NCBI RefSeq assembly: GCF_023284045.1
Contig: NZ_JAKIKQ010000003.1
Coordinates: 434,001 to 498,000 of the forward strand
Length of the DNA stretch: 64,000 nucleotides
Direction: 5' to 3'
Source: Shewanella kaireitica
Lineage (GTDB): Bacteria; Pseudomonadota; Gammaproteobacteria; Enterobacterales; Shewanellaceae
Program-made: the position numbers and the translations under genes
Shown here: piece after piece, positions 38,004 through 46,847 of the stretch
Layout of the letters: every line of letters starts with the position of its first letter
How positions within the stretch are numbered: the stretch's first letter is position 1
Notes under the pieces: model-generated
What the model was told of the DNA's origin: nothing
Seen by the model: the letters and a program-made list of their open reading frames with translations, nothing else
Databases searched by the model: none

Positions 38004-38120
38004 CTTAAACCTTGGCTAGCTAGCTGTTCGAGAAAGGGTATCGCACTAATTTGCATGACAAAAATCATACAATCGAGTGCTCAAGGAGTTAACGGGATTG
38101 CATAAAACCTAACCCGTTAA

Positions 38121-38155
38121 AAAAATAGACCTCATCCTATGACAATGGTCTATTT
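38121..38155 (-). terminator. Terminator of the 38183-38665 gene
   Basis: Leftward, AAATAGACC pairs with GGTCTATTT (9 bp, 15-base loop) and is followed by seven T residues. It begins 28 bases past the stop codon. Confidence 0.75.
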
Positions 38156-38182
38156 ACTTTAAGAAGCGTTAACTTTTTCTTA

Positions 38183-38665
38183 TCAGAAGAAGATTACTGC
38201 TGGATGTTGCCTGCAAAACTTAACAAGGTAGTCGATCAATCGATCGTATAAATCGTCATTAATATAAGGCAGCTCTTCGACATACACTCGGCTATCGAGC
38301 TCTGTTGGCAAGATAAAACAAGATAACCTAGCTAAATCTGCAGCTATCTGTTTTTTATCGGTGTCAGATAACCAGTGTGCAAGCATGGATTGGCCCAAGA
38401 AGGCCTCTTTTAAGAATGCTATAAGTGCGTCAAAAGTTTTATCCCAATTGAGGTTACTGTTGTTTTGTGCCTCCCAAGACAGTAGTTCAATGGCACGAAT
38501 AATCTCACCTTGCAATGTCGTCGCGGAGCCAACTTGAGGTACTAGCTGCTCCCAGATCCACAAAGCAACATCATGACTATCGCCCGCCAAATTAACCTCT
38601 ACTGGCACAGAACCACTTAAGGGTATTGAATTAACCACTGCTGTAGAGACTGACTGATAACTCAT
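38183..38665 (-). CDS. Hypothetical protein
   Basis: A 160-residue protein, with ATG at 38665; the frame opens further upstream at a TTG (38728), which would give 181 residues. It is acidic, mainly helical, and has no signal peptide, membrane helix or recognised motif. Leu, Asp and Trp are frequent (WIWEQL, HWLSDTDKKQ). It lies between the TonB receptor and a GlyGly-CTERM protein gene, both leftward, and has its own terminator. No function is proposed. Confidence 0.55.
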   Translation of the reverse strand: MSYQSVSTAVVNSIPLSGSVPVEVNLAGDSHDVALWIWEQLVPQVGSATTLQGEIIRAIELLSWEAQNNSNLNWDKTFDALIAFLKEAFLGQSMLAHWLSDTDKKQIAADLARLSCFILPTELDSRVYVEELPYINDDLYDRLIDYLVKFCRQHPAVIFF

Positions 38666-38756
38666 AGAATAGACAATTAACTGGCTGTTAAGATGCCTAA
38701 TTTTCCAATGTGGCGGCGAATATATCAATAGTTAATTCTCAATCCACTTATTATCA

Positions 38757-39602
38757 TTATGATTGGCGACGAGCTAAATTTCTACGTGAAAGTCCCAACG
38801 CCAATAGCACCAATATCCCCCACAGCGACATGCTTCCACCATGCTCAGTCTCTATCACAATATACTCATCATCCCAGTAGCTGCTTTCTAACGGTAAGGC
38901 ATAGAGGCTATCGAAATCATTTGAACTGACAGTTGCCACAACATCACCGTATCCCACTTCATAAAGATCGATAAGTACATCGTAATGATCTGTTGTAAAT
39001 CCGGACTCCAGTGTGGTTAATACTTCATAATCGTCATCGGTAGCATCGCCGAAAATATTGAATATATCAGTGGTATAGTAGTGCTCCCACGGTCCACCAT
39101 TACGGCTTAAATATAGCTCTGCAAACACATTGGCTGTTTCATTGATATAGGCGCCACTAACATCTGCGTCAAAAGTGACGCTAAAAGTTTGATAAAAGCC
39201 ATCATAGTCGTTATCAACAAATAGACGACTGTAAGCATCGTAGATATAAAAATCACGGTAAACGCTATTAGCGTATAACGCGGGCGAAGCCGAAACTTGT
39301 CGTTGACTCTCCCCTTTAAGCGCATTATCGATGTGACTTTGTATCACCTGTTCTCTGCTTTTCTTGTCAGGTATTTTATTCGTATTCTCAAAACTCAGTC
39401 TTTTCAACAGATCCTGCTGTTGCAATGTTAGCTCAGCCTCTACTCTTGCATTGCTGTTAAGCTCTTTTTCTATCTTATAACCCGCTGAGGTGCTCCGAAT
39501 CTGCCCAAGATTTTCAGCGGCCACCGCAGCAGGCAGTAAAACACCTAGAAGAAGCACAAACAGGGGTAATCGTTTGGATTGGCATATTAGTTGACTCATC
39601 AT
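38757..39602 (-). CDS. GlyGly-CTERM sorted exported protein (choice-of-anchor H-like)
   Basis: A 281-residue exported protein with a signal peptide (about residues 1-29, LPAAVAA) and a C-terminal sorting signal: a Gly-Gly-Ser motif (HGGSMSLWG), a hydrophobic stretch (LVLLALGL) and an Arg-rich end (SRRNLARR). This is the GlyGly-CTERM pattern, processed by rhombosortase and delivered through type II secretion in Shewanella and Vibrio. The middle part (YRDFYIYDAYSRLFVDNDYDGFYQTF reads over two short blocks) is rich in Asp and aromatics and resembles choice-of-anchor H proteins; that family link is from memory. Two adjacent ATGs exist after a GAGG site. Confidence 0.75.
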   Translation of the reverse strand: MMSQLICQSKRLPLFVLLLGVLLPAAVAAENLGQIRSTSAGYKIEKELNSNARVEAELTLQQQDLLKRLSFENTNKIPDKKSREQVIQSHIDNALKGESQRQVSASPALYANSVYRDFYIYDAYSRLFVDNDYDGFYQTFSVTFDADVSGAYINETANVFAELYLSRNGGPWEHYYTTDIFNIFGDATDDDYEVLTTLESGFTTDHYDVLIDLYEVGYGDVVATVSSNDFDSLYALPLESSYWDDEYIVIETEHGGSMSLWGILVLLALGLSRRNLARRQS

Positions 39603-39825
39603 TACCTCGAAAAGTTTATTAAGTTTCGCTTATTAAAGGCCAATCAAAATGAACACAAGCTGAACGTTAAAATTAGCTACTTAGGTCAGGTCACTCCCTC
39701 TTTGGCATTCAGGTTGGGTTCATCTTACAAACGCTATATCTACAAATTGAATCACGATACTTAACTTCCTCCATATATTGGTAAGGAGTGTTGACTCATG
39801 GGAAAGTGATGGACTTAACTCGAAT

Positions 39826-39834
39826 TGGTATAAT
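39826..39834 (+). promoter_or_regulatory. Extended -10 promoter upstream of the PepSY gene
   Basis: TGGTATAAT is an extended -10 (TGN-TATAAT) 57 bases upstream of the PepSY start, without a good -35, as extended -10 promoters allow. It would drive the PepSY, response regulator and kinase genes. Confidence 0.45.
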
Positions 39835-39890
39835 GACTAATCTAGCGGGATCTTTTAAACTGATAACATCTCAACTCTTTGGTGCCCTTA

Positions 39891-40208
39891 ATGAAAGCTG
39901 TTTTACTGTTGATATTAATACCGCTTGCTCTATTAGGTTCTGCGTCTGCTAATGCTAGCGGCCATTACCTCACTATATCGGTAGTTTCTATGGCGATGGC
40001 AGCAAACCATACTGAAAAATCCCTTAAAGTCGGCAGTTCACAGCAAGCAGCACAACTCGTTAAAAGCCGCTACTCAGGTAAGATCCTAAAAGTGCAGTCC
40101 GCCCGTGTAAACGGCAACCCAGGCTATCGAGTCAAACTGCTTTCTAAAGATGGAGTCGTTTTTCACGTATCCGTAGACGCCAAAACCGGCAGTATCCGTC
40201 GTAATTAG
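39891..40208 (+). CDS. PepSY-domain periplasmic protein
   Basis: A 105-residue exported protein: a signal peptide (MKAVLLLILIPLALLGSASA) then a PepSY-like domain, with an AAQLVKSRYSGKILKVQS helix-strand and the closing FHVSVDAKTGSIRRN. PepSY domains often modulate peptidases or sensors in the periplasm. It starts at the ATG 39891; a TTG four codons before is less likely. It is 22 bases upstream of a PhoP-like regulator gene and so probably the first gene of that operon, where it may act as an accessory sensor for the kinase. That role is inferred from order. Confidence 0.82.
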   Translation: MKAVLLLILIPLALLGSASANASGHYLTISVVSMAMAANHTEKSLKVGSSQQAAQLVKSRYSGKILKVQSARVNGNPGYRVKLLSKDGVVFHVSVDAKTGSIRRN

Positions 40209-40230
40209 CGACGACTTACAAGGACTGACT

Positions 40231-40932
40231 ATGAGACTTTTACTCGTTGAAGATGATCTCGCACTACAAAGTAACCTTAAGCAGCATTTACTTGCAGCCA
40301 ACTATACTGTCGACACTGCAGATGACGGTGAAATCGGTCTATTTCAAGGTAAAGAGTACAATTATGATGCGGCGATTATTGATGTTGGACTGCCAAAACT
40401 TGATGGTATCGCCCTGATCACCGAGCTTAGAGCGCTAAGCATAGAGTTTCCTATCCTTATCTTAACTGCTCGCGATAGCTGGCAAGATAAAGTAGAAGGG
40501 TTAGATGCTGGCGCCGATGATTACCTCACGAAACCCTTTCATCCTGAAGAGTTAGTTGCTCGGCTAAAAGCACTCATACGCCGCTCTGCAGGGAAGGCTA
40601 GTCCAGTCATTAATAATGGGCCTTTCTCATTGAATACCAGCAGTTTAGAGCTGACTAAAAATGGCGAACTAATTAGCTTAAGCGGCTCAGAATACAAGTT
40701 GCTGGAATACTTTATGCTGCATATTGGCGAGGTAAAATCAAAGACCGTCCTCACAGAGCATATCTATGATCAAGATTTTGACCTCGACTCCAACGTCATT
40801 GAAGTATTTATTCGCCGCTTACGTAAGAAATTAGATGCGGATAATCAACTTGGACTGATTGAAACACTCCGAGGTCAAGGATACCGTTTAATAAAACTTG
40901 CGCCACTTAATCAACCCGATAAGCCGTCGTAG
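40231..40932 (+). CDS. OmpR/PhoP-family response regulator
   Basis: A 233-residue response regulator with an N-terminal receiver (acidic pair at residues 8-9, phosphorylation site Asp51 in IIDVGLPKLDG, TARDSWQDKVEGLDAGADDYLTKPF split over its switch region) and a C-terminal winged-helix domain ending in FIRRLRKKLD and TLRGQGYRL. The TARDSWQDKVEGL block closely resembles E. coli PhoP. AAGGACTG gives a good ribosome site. The partner kinase starts one base after its stop. The set of target genes is unknown; the neighbouring PepSY and DUF3300 genes are natural candidates. Confidence 0.93.
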   Translation: MRLLLVEDDLALQSNLKQHLLAANYTVDTADDGEIGLFQGKEYNYDAAIIDVGLPKLDGIALITELRALSIEFPILILTARDSWQDKVEGLDAGADDYLTKPFHPEELVARLKALIRRSAGKASPVINNGPFSLNTSSLELTKNGELISLSGSEYKLLEYFMLHIGEVKSKTVLTEHIYDQDFDLDSNVIEVFIRRLRKKLDADNQLGLIETLRGQGYRLIKLAPLNQPDKPS

Positions 40933-40933
40933 C

Positions 40934-42412
40934 ATGTTTTCTGTATCGCGCTTAGCAACAATGCACTCACTAAAAGCCAGACTGATCGTGAGTGCGTTAC
41001 TGCTTATTTTGATTTTGATGCCGCTCATCGGTTTCGGCCTCAATGATGCGTTTAAGCAGCAGGTAAAGAGCGCTTCGCTGAATGAATTGAAAGCCTATGT
41101 TTATGCTGTTTTAGCGGTAACTGAAGTCAATCGAGACGGCATCATCATGCCTGAAGTGCTGTTGGAGAACCAATTTAACGTCATTCAATCTGGCCTTTAT
41201 GCAGTAATTACTACTTCAAAATCACCAGATAAAACAGCCAAGAATAACGAAAACTTTGATGCGAAATTTGTAGAAAAGCCCAAAAGCACAGCCACAAGTA
41301 GCCACTTGCCTCCCCTAAACCAAGTACAACATATCGCTTGGCAATCGAACTCTTTATTGGGTATTGAATTACCAAAGACATTACCCACACCAGTAAAAGG
41401 AATGGGGCAACTTAGCGAAGTGAAACTGAATGGACAACCACACTTAATTTACAGTTTTAGTGTCAGTTTCGAGCTACCCGCACTCAATAGTAAAGATGGC
41501 CAACAGTCAGATAACCGCTTTCCAATCACTATCCATATCATTAAAGATCAAACAGAGTTTCAACAACAAGTCAGTCAATTTACCCAACAACTGTGGCGCT
41601 GGTTAATGATCCTTTTGGGGTTATTAGTCGTGATACAGATAGCTTGGCTGTGGTGGACCTTAAAGCCATTATCCAGCTTAGAAACCGAGCTTAGCGCGAT
41701 AGAAAATGGCAAAGCGAACCAACTAACACGCCAGTATCCGACAGAACTTCAAGCTGTGGCGCAGCAACTTAACACCTTATTGAATACCGAACAAAATCAG
41801 CGAAAACGCTATCGAAATGCACTTGCAGATCTTGCCCACAGCCTCAAAACACCGTTAGCTGTCATACAAAGTCAGGTCGATTTAAGTGCAGAGTCATTTG
41901 AACAAGTCAGCCATATCAATCGGATTATTGGCCACCAATTAAAACGTGCTCAGTCCGCTGCGGGCAGTGCTTGGCACTTAGGTGTGCCAGTTGTTGAAGT
42001 GTCAGATAAATTGGTTCGAAATCTACCTAAAATATACAACCAACCGCTAATAGTTATTGAGGAGTCTGTTAAACGAGATGCCATCTTTAAGGGCGACCAA
42101 GCAGATCTTTCAGAGATATTAGGTAACTTACTCGATAATGCCTGTAAAGCGGCCAAGGGCAAGGTTCTATTGAGTGTCACTCACAATGCTGAATCACTGA
42201 TAATCCAAGTCGAGGACGATGGCAATGGCATAGATGAGTCGCTGCAAACACAAATATTTGAACGTGGTATTAGAGCTGACTCCTATAAGTTGGGACACGG
42301 CATCGGGCTTGCCATCGTGCGAGATTTAGTTGATAGCTACCACGGGCAATTATCCATAGGCCGGTCAGAATTATTAGGCGGAGCTTGTTTTACCCTAATT
42401 TTCAAATACTAA
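40934..42412 (+). CDS. PhoQ-like sensor histidine kinase
   Basis: A 492-residue inner-membrane sensor kinase, the partner of the PhoP-like regulator just before it; ATG at 40934 lies one base after that gene's stop. It has a first membrane helix (about residues 16-35), a periplasmic domain of about 180 residues, a second helix (about 223-245), a dimerisation helix with the phospho-acceptor His in LADLAHSLKTPLAV, as in PhoQ, and an ATPase domain with N-box ILGNLLDNACKAA, G1 VEDDGNGID and G2 LGHGIGLAIV. The periplasmic part has long low-complexity Lys/Ser segments, unlike PhoQ, so the signal may differ. Confidence 0.92.
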   Translation: MFSVSRLATMHSLKARLIVSALLLILILMPLIGFGLNDAFKQQVKSASLNELKAYVYAVLAVTEVNRDGIIMPEVLLENQFNVIQSGLYAVITTSKSPDKTAKNNENFDAKFVEKPKSTATSSHLPPLNQVQHIAWQSNSLLGIELPKTLPTPVKGMGQLSEVKLNGQPHLIYSFSVSFELPALNSKDGQQSDNRFPITIHIIKDQTEFQQQVSQFTQQLWRWLMILLGLLVVIQIAWLWWTLKPLSSLETELSAIENGKANQLTRQYPTELQAVAQQLNTLLNTEQNQRKRYRNALADLAHSLKTPLAVIQSQVDLSAESFEQVSHINRIIGHQLKRAQSAAGSAWHLGVPVVEVSDKLVRNLPKIYNQPLIVIEESVKRDAIFKGDQADLSEILGNLLDNACKAAKGKVLLSVTHNAESLIIQVEDDGNGIDESLQTQIFERGIRADSYKLGHGIGLAIVRDLVDSYHGQLSIGRSELLGGACFTLIFKY

Positions 42413-42537
42413 CACTCACTCCCTACAGCTCTATTAAAGCAGAACACATCCGAATTCGAGCTATTTTTGGCTTTCAGCTTATGTTCATCTTCGCCTCTTT
42501 ATAATCTGCTTATCGTCAATATTCGATAGGAGAGCAT

Positions 42538-43821
42538 ATGAACATATTCAAACAATGCTGTTGCTTGTCTCTGGTTATTATGTTGCAGTGGTTAACTCCA
42601 GCAAGCGCATACGCTGAAGATTATGAAAGCGCTCAACAGACTCAGCTCAATGAGGGAGAGCTTGCACAGATGTTAGCGCCGATTGCGCTGTATCCAGACA
42701 GTCTGCTGACACATATCTTAATCGCTGCCACCTACCCATTAGAAGTTGTTGAAGCCCAACGTTGGCAACAACAAAATCAACAACTCAGTACCGAGAAGCA
42801 AGTCTCGAACGCCCAGAGCATGCAATGGGACCCAAGCGTTATCGCGCTGATTGCATTTCCGACCGTGCTACAAAAACTCAGTGAAGACCTGCAGTGGACA
42901 CAATCACTCGGCGATGCTTTCTTGCAAAATGAAGCACAGGTGCTAGCCAGTATTCAAGCCCTGCGCCATAAAGCAGACAACGCCAACAACCTCAATGATA
43001 TGGAGAACATGCAGGTAACACGGGTCAATAATCAAATTGTGATTGAACCGGTTAGAAAAGAGATTGTTTACGTGCCCTACTATGACCCTAGAGTCATCTA
43101 TGGAAACTGGTATTGGTATAACTATCCGCCAGTATACTGGGCTATGTACCCTGGCTATGTGCGACCTAGACATGGTCATTTTTACTGGCATACAGGCGTC
43201 CACATCAGCTTCAATTACTATTTCAGTGCGTTTCACTGGCATAAGCATCATGTCGTGGTAGTGCATCATAAGAACTCGCATCATTATCGTCATCGCGGAC
43301 GAATTGTCACTAGCCATGGTGCTAAACGCTGGGCTCACAAGCCACAACACAGACGAGGAGTCGCCTATAGCAATAACGCTTTAAGGCATAAATACAAGAG
43401 TCATAACCCAAGCCGTGCCTACAGCAAAACACTTAGGACTCAAAAAACCTATAAAGTGAATAAAAGCCGTGAGATGCAGTTTGCTAAAAATTTAAAGCAA
43501 CAGCCCAAAGTGCGCAACGTTCACTACGGTAACAGCAAGGTGGTGAAGAGCCATCAGCCAGTTAAAAGCCATCAGCCAGTTAAAAGCCATCAGCGAGTTA
43601 ACAGTCATCAATCAGTTAAAAGCCAGCAGCGGGTTAAAAGCCATCAATCAGTTAAAAGCCATCAGCAAGCAAATAGCCGTCAGCCAGTGAAGAGTCATCA
43701 ACAGGCAAAGAGCCATCAGCGAGTTAACAGTCATCAACCACAGAAAAGCTACAGACAAGCAAAGAGTCACAAGCCAGCCAACAGCCATAAAGGAAGTAAT
43801 CACAAACAAAGAAGAGACTAG
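42538..43821 (+). CDS. DUF3300 exported protein with His-rich C-terminal repeats
   Basis: A 427-residue exported protein. A signal peptide (ending near ASAYA) is followed by the DUF3300 domain (about residues 38-150: MLAPIALYPDSLLTHILIAA, EAQRWQQQN, WDPSVIALIAFPTVLQ). Next is an aromatic and His-rich region (YYDPRVIYGNWYWY, HWHKHHVVVVHHK), then a basic tail of fourteen six-residue repeats of the type V-K-S-H-Q-P. The density of His suggests metal binding or surface charge. AGGAGAGC precedes the ATG. It follows the PhoPQ-like operon by 125 bases, likely with its own promoter, and ends in a strong terminator. The biochemical function of DUF3300 is unknown to me. Confidence 0.85.
   Translation: MNIFKQCCCLSLVIMLQWLTPASAYAEDYESAQQTQLNEGELAQMLAPIALYPDSLLTHILIAATYPLEVVEAQRWQQQNQQLSTEKQVSNAQSMQWDPSVIALIAFPTVLQKLSEDLQWTQSLGDAFLQNEAQVLASIQALRHKADNANNLNDMENMQVTRVNNQIVIEPVRKEIVYVPYYDPRVIYGNWYWYNYPPVYWAMYPGYVRPRHGHFYWHTGVHISFNYYFSAFHWHKHHVVVVHHKNSHHYRHRGRIVTSHGAKRWAHKPQHRRGVAYSNNALRHKYKSHNPSRAYSKTLRTQKTYKVNKSREMQFAKNLKQQPKVRNVHYGNSKVVKSHQPVKSHQPVKSHQRVNSHQSVKSQQRVKSHQSVKSHQQANSRQPVKSHQQAKSHQRVNSHQPQKSYRQAKSHKPANSHKGSNHKQRRD
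43543..43794 (+). repeat. Fourteen imperfect 18-bp tandem repeats within the DUF3300 gene
   Basis: From 43543 to 43794 the DNA repeats in 18-base steps, each unit near GTTAAAAGCCATCAGCCA, encoding V/A-K/N-S-H-Q-x. Units in the first part are more alike than those at the end. Length change by recombination would keep the frame. Confidence 0.9.
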
Positions 43822-43832
43822 GCAAGATTCAC

Positions 43833-43868
43833 ACTCCATAGATACACGCGCATCTATGGAGTCTTTTT
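43833..43868 (+). terminator. Rho-independent terminator of the DUF3300 gene
   Basis: ACTCCATAGAT (43833-43843) pairs with ATCTATGGAGT (43852-43862), an 11-bp stem with an 8-base loop, followed by CTTTTT. It sits between two convergent genes and may serve both. Confidence 0.92.
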
Positions 43869-43879
43869 AACAAACGATT

Positions 43880-45259
43880 TTATCTTTCACTGCAAGACTC
43901 TATGGTAAGCAACTTATTTTGCAAAAACTTGAGCTGAGATAAAGTGTCGCTAAATCGAGGACGTAGTGCAGAATCGGTTTGCAGACAATCATCAGCAAAC
44001 TGTCGTAACCTCGCCACAATCTCAAGTTGTTCAGTATGCTGCATCAATCGGTTATCCAGCAGATCTTCAATTAAGCAACCCAATGCCCTCACCTCAACGC
44101 TCTCCATCGCCTCTTGCTGCAATCCTGGGAGTAGCTTCAAGTTAGATGAGGCACCGAAGTCGCCAAAAAGCATATCAGCTTGGCTATTAATCATAGTATT
44201 GTGTGCATATACATCACCATGACTAATACCATTTTGATGCAAATGAGTCATCGCTGATGCCATCTGTATCAGCACCAATAAAACATGCTCAATGGACAGT
44301 TCCTGACCTTTAACAAAGGTGTCTCTAGTGCAAGTATCGAGTGAAGGCGGTAGACCAAGATTTGCAAAAGAGCTAGGGATAAGCTCCATCACGAGTCCAA
44401 GCTTGCCTGCATCTTCGATTTGAGCGACGACTTTAATTAGATTGTCTTGTGCGCCAGCCTGTAAGCAGCATGCAAGCTCATCAGACGGATAGCCATCACT
44501 TGTCACCTCACCTTTAAAAAGCTTAACCGCGATATTAACTGCAGAGCCTTTAAGTGACTGAGGCTGATTGAGCCACTTAGCACTGTAGATAATGCCAGAG
44601 GCACCTTGTCCTATCACTTGACCTAATTGAATATCAGCTAAAGGCACCGACTGCATCGGCTCGGCTGGCTTTGCATTGATTAAGCTTGCTTTATTGTCAG
44701 CACGCAATGCATTTCCACCGATGGCCAACCAAGCAAGTTTTGGTAATTGAAATAACCAATCTGGAAATTGTGTAAACTCATTGGCAGACAAACGAGCGAG
44801 CTCTAAATTAGTACAGTTTGCCATGCTGGAAGGTAACGCACTTAGCCTGTTACCCGCTAACGCGAGCTTTTGTAATCGCGTGAGTGAACCCATATCTTCA
44901 GGCAGAGAAGTTATCTGATTATCAGTCAAAATGAGCCAACGGGTCTGAACCGGCAGTGAGCCTGTCGCAACTGTTTTCAGCTTATTGGATTTAAAGCTTA
45001 TCATCTCTAATTGAGGACAAGCTGCTATAATTGCTGGGACTTGTTCAAACTCATTACCAGTTAAGAACAGCAGCTTTAGTTTAGTTAAACAGGAGAAATT
45101 GTCTGGGAGCTGAGAAAGCTTATTCCCTGAAAGGTCTAGCACTTCTAACGTATCGGCAAGCGTAAAAATAGCATCAGGAAACTCAGTTAACTCCTCTGTT
45201 ATAGTGAGTCGTTTTATACCTTTTAGTTCACCTGAAGCGAGTTGTGCCAAAGTATGCAA
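43880..45259 (-). CDS. Leucine-rich-repeat protein kinase
   Basis: A 459-residue fusion. Residues about 15-200 are leucine-rich repeats (LEVLDLSGNKLSQLP, LKLLFLTGNEFEQVP, LQKLALAGNRLSALP), a protein-binding surface. Residues about 215-450 are a Ser/Thr-kinase-like domain with glycine loop IGQGASGIIYSA, catalytic Lys in IAVKLFKGE, loop HGDVYAHN (in place of HRDLKxxN) and GDFGAS. The catalytic Asp and Asn are kept, so activity is possible, though the loop is unusual. There is no signal peptide or membrane helix, so it is cytoplasmic. It is divergent from a UbiB-family kinase gene across 243 bases. Substrates are unknown. Confidence 0.88.
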   Translation of the reverse strand: MHTLAQLASGELKGIKRLTITEELTEFPDAIFTLADTLEVLDLSGNKLSQLPDNFSCLTKLKLLFLTGNEFEQVPAIIAACPQLEMISFKSNKLKTVATGSLPVQTRWLILTDNQITSLPEDMGSLTRLQKLALAGNRLSALPSSMANCTNLELARLSANEFTQFPDWLFQLPKLAWLAIGGNALRADNKASLINAKPAEPMQSVPLADIQLGQVIGQGASGIIYSAKWLNQPQSLKGSAVNIAVKLFKGEVTSDGYPSDELACCLQAGAQDNLIKVVAQIEDAGKLGLVMELIPSSFANLGLPPSLDTCTRDTFVKGQELSIEHVLLVLIQMASAMTHLHQNGISHGDVYAHNTMINSQADMLFGDFGASSNLKLLPGLQQEAMESVEVRALGCLIEDLLDNRLMQHTEQLEIVARLRQFADDCLQTDSALRPRFSDTLSQLKFLQNKLLTIESCSER

Positions 45260-45502
45260 AATCTACTGCCTTTATTATTGATAATCGAAAAATAAAATTG
45301 GCGGCAATGGTAATACATCTCTAGTTAATGAGAAAGCTGCGATTAAAACTAAACCGATAATGGATATAGATAGTCCTAATAGTTAGTCCTAACAAATAAT
45401 CCAAATAGATAGCTCTGCTTTAAGCTGATCCATATTTACTTTATAACGTATTGCTTTAGCATAAGTTAAGTCTGCTAAAACAGCAGTTGAGGTTGAGCCA
45501 TA

Positions 45503-46822
45503 ATGAAAAACAAGCACACCGCTAAAGTTCCGACAAGTCGCCTATCACGATTCTCCTCTTTAGGTGGATTAGCCTCTCGGCTAGCAGGCAATGTTATCCT
45601 TGCAGGTGCTAAAAAACTAACTCAGGGTCAAAAGCCATCGCTCAACGAATTAGTGATGACTCCGCAAAATATCACCCACATGGCCAATAAACTGGCAGAA
45701 CTTCGCGGCGCAGCAATGAAAGTGGGGCAAATGTTGTCGATGGACTCAGGAGAACTGCTACCTAAAGAGTTAAGTGACATACTCTCTAAACTTCGCTCTG
45801 ATGCTAAAGCAATGCCTCATAAGCAGTTAATCACCATTCTCAAATCAAATTGGGGCGACGATTGGCTCGACCCTTTTGCGCACTTTGAGCTATCGCCATT
45901 TGCAGCAGCCTCTATTGGACAGGTTCATCTAGCGACATTAAGCACAGGCGAAAAACTGGCTGTAAAACTGCAATACCCAGGGATCCGCAACAGCATTAAC
46001 AGCGATATTGATAACGTTGCGACCATACTCAAATTATCTAACCTTATTCCAAGTAACGTACAGTTAGACCAGCTATTAACAGAGGCTAAAAAGCAGTTAC
46101 ATGTTGAAGCCGATTACCATAGTGAACTATTAATGCTGCAGCGGTTTCAATCTTTTATAAGCAACGGGAAGATTGCTGGAAATCACTTCTTAATACCGCA
46201 AGTTTACCCATCGCTGTGTAATCAGAATATTCTAGTCATGGAGTTTATCGAAGGGCAAAGCATTGAATCAGTAGCAGCACTTGCCCAGCCTATCAGGAAT
46301 GAAGTGGCGACAAGACTACTTGAGCTATTTTTTAAAGAGCTGTTTTGCTTCAAACTTATGCAAACAGATCCTAACTTTGCCAATTATCAATACCAAAACA
46401 CGAGCGGAAAATTAGTATTACTCGACTTTGGCGCCAGCCGAGTGATTCCAAATGCTTTATCGGAGCAATATAGACAGCTTATGTCAGCCAGCATTATCGA
46501 TGATAGGTTAGCAATGGAAAGTGCAGCGCAAGGTATAGGGTTCTTCCAAGATTCAATTACTGCAACGCAGAAATCTCTGGTACTCGATATTTTTTATATG
46601 GCCTGCGAGCCGCTGCGATTTAATGGCGAGTATGACTTTAGCCACAATACCTTAGCCAGCAGGATTAAAGAGGCAGGCATGGCGATGAGCATGCAGAGTA
46701 ATGAGTGGCACAGCCCTCCAGCCGATGCTATTTTTATCCACCGAAAACTAGCAGGCTTATATTTATTAGCGTCGCGCATAGGCGCTAAAGTCAACGTTAA
46801 ACAGCTATTTGAAAACCTTTGA
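45503..46822 (+). CDS. UbiB/ABC1 (ADCK)-family atypical kinase
   Basis: A 439-residue member of the ABC1/UbiB/ADCK family of atypical kinase-like ATPases. Family hallmarks are the KxGQ motif (AAMKVGQMLSM, about residues 70-80), the Ala-rich loop AAASIGQVHLA, the Lys of LAVKLQYPG, and the catalytic LLDFGASR. Unlike UbiB of the ubiquinone pathway it has no C-terminal membrane helices, and no ubiE/ubiJ genes are nearby, so it is a second, soluble family member rather than UbiB itself. It is divergent from the LRR-kinase gene. A role in isoprenoid-quinone or lipid handling is inferred from the family. Confidence 0.88.
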   Translation: MKNKHTAKVPTSRLSRFSSLGGLASRLAGNVILAGAKKLTQGQKPSLNELVMTPQNITHMANKLAELRGAAMKVGQMLSMDSGELLPKELSDILSKLRSDAKAMPHKQLITILKSNWGDDWLDPFAHFELSPFAAASIGQVHLATLSTGEKLAVKLQYPGIRNSINSDIDNVATILKLSNLIPSNVQLDQLLTEAKKQLHVEADYHSELLMLQRFQSFISNGKIAGNHFLIPQVYPSLCNQNILVMEFIEGQSIESVAALAQPIRNEVATRLLELFFKELFCFKLMQTDPNFANYQYQNTSGKLVLLDFGASRVIPNALSEQYRQLMSASIIDDRLAMESAAQGIGFFQDSITATQKSLVLDIFYMACEPLRFNGEYDFSHNTLASRIKEAGMAMSMQSNEWHSPPADAIFIHRKLAGLYLLASRIGAKVNVKQLFENL

Positions 46823-46847
46823 TTAAAAATCAATTATATAGGTAACT

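Noticed and set aside
38740..38765. Possible Fur box near TTATTATCATTATGATTGG
   Set aside because: It does not match the 7-1-7 symmetry in either frame and overlaps the end of the GlyGly-CTERM gene.
42943..43350. 135-codon leftward ORF inside the DUF3300 gene
   Set aside because: Its Met/His-rich make-up is a by-product of the antisense of the aromatic and His-rich coding strand.
43543..43794. Regular repeats as a possible CRISPR array
   Set aside because: The units are contiguous 18-mers without spacers, in frame inside a protein-coding gene.
45503..46822. Assignment of this gene as ubiB itself
   Set aside because: It lacks the C-terminal membrane helices and the ubiE/ubiJ neighbours of ubiB, so only the family name is given.
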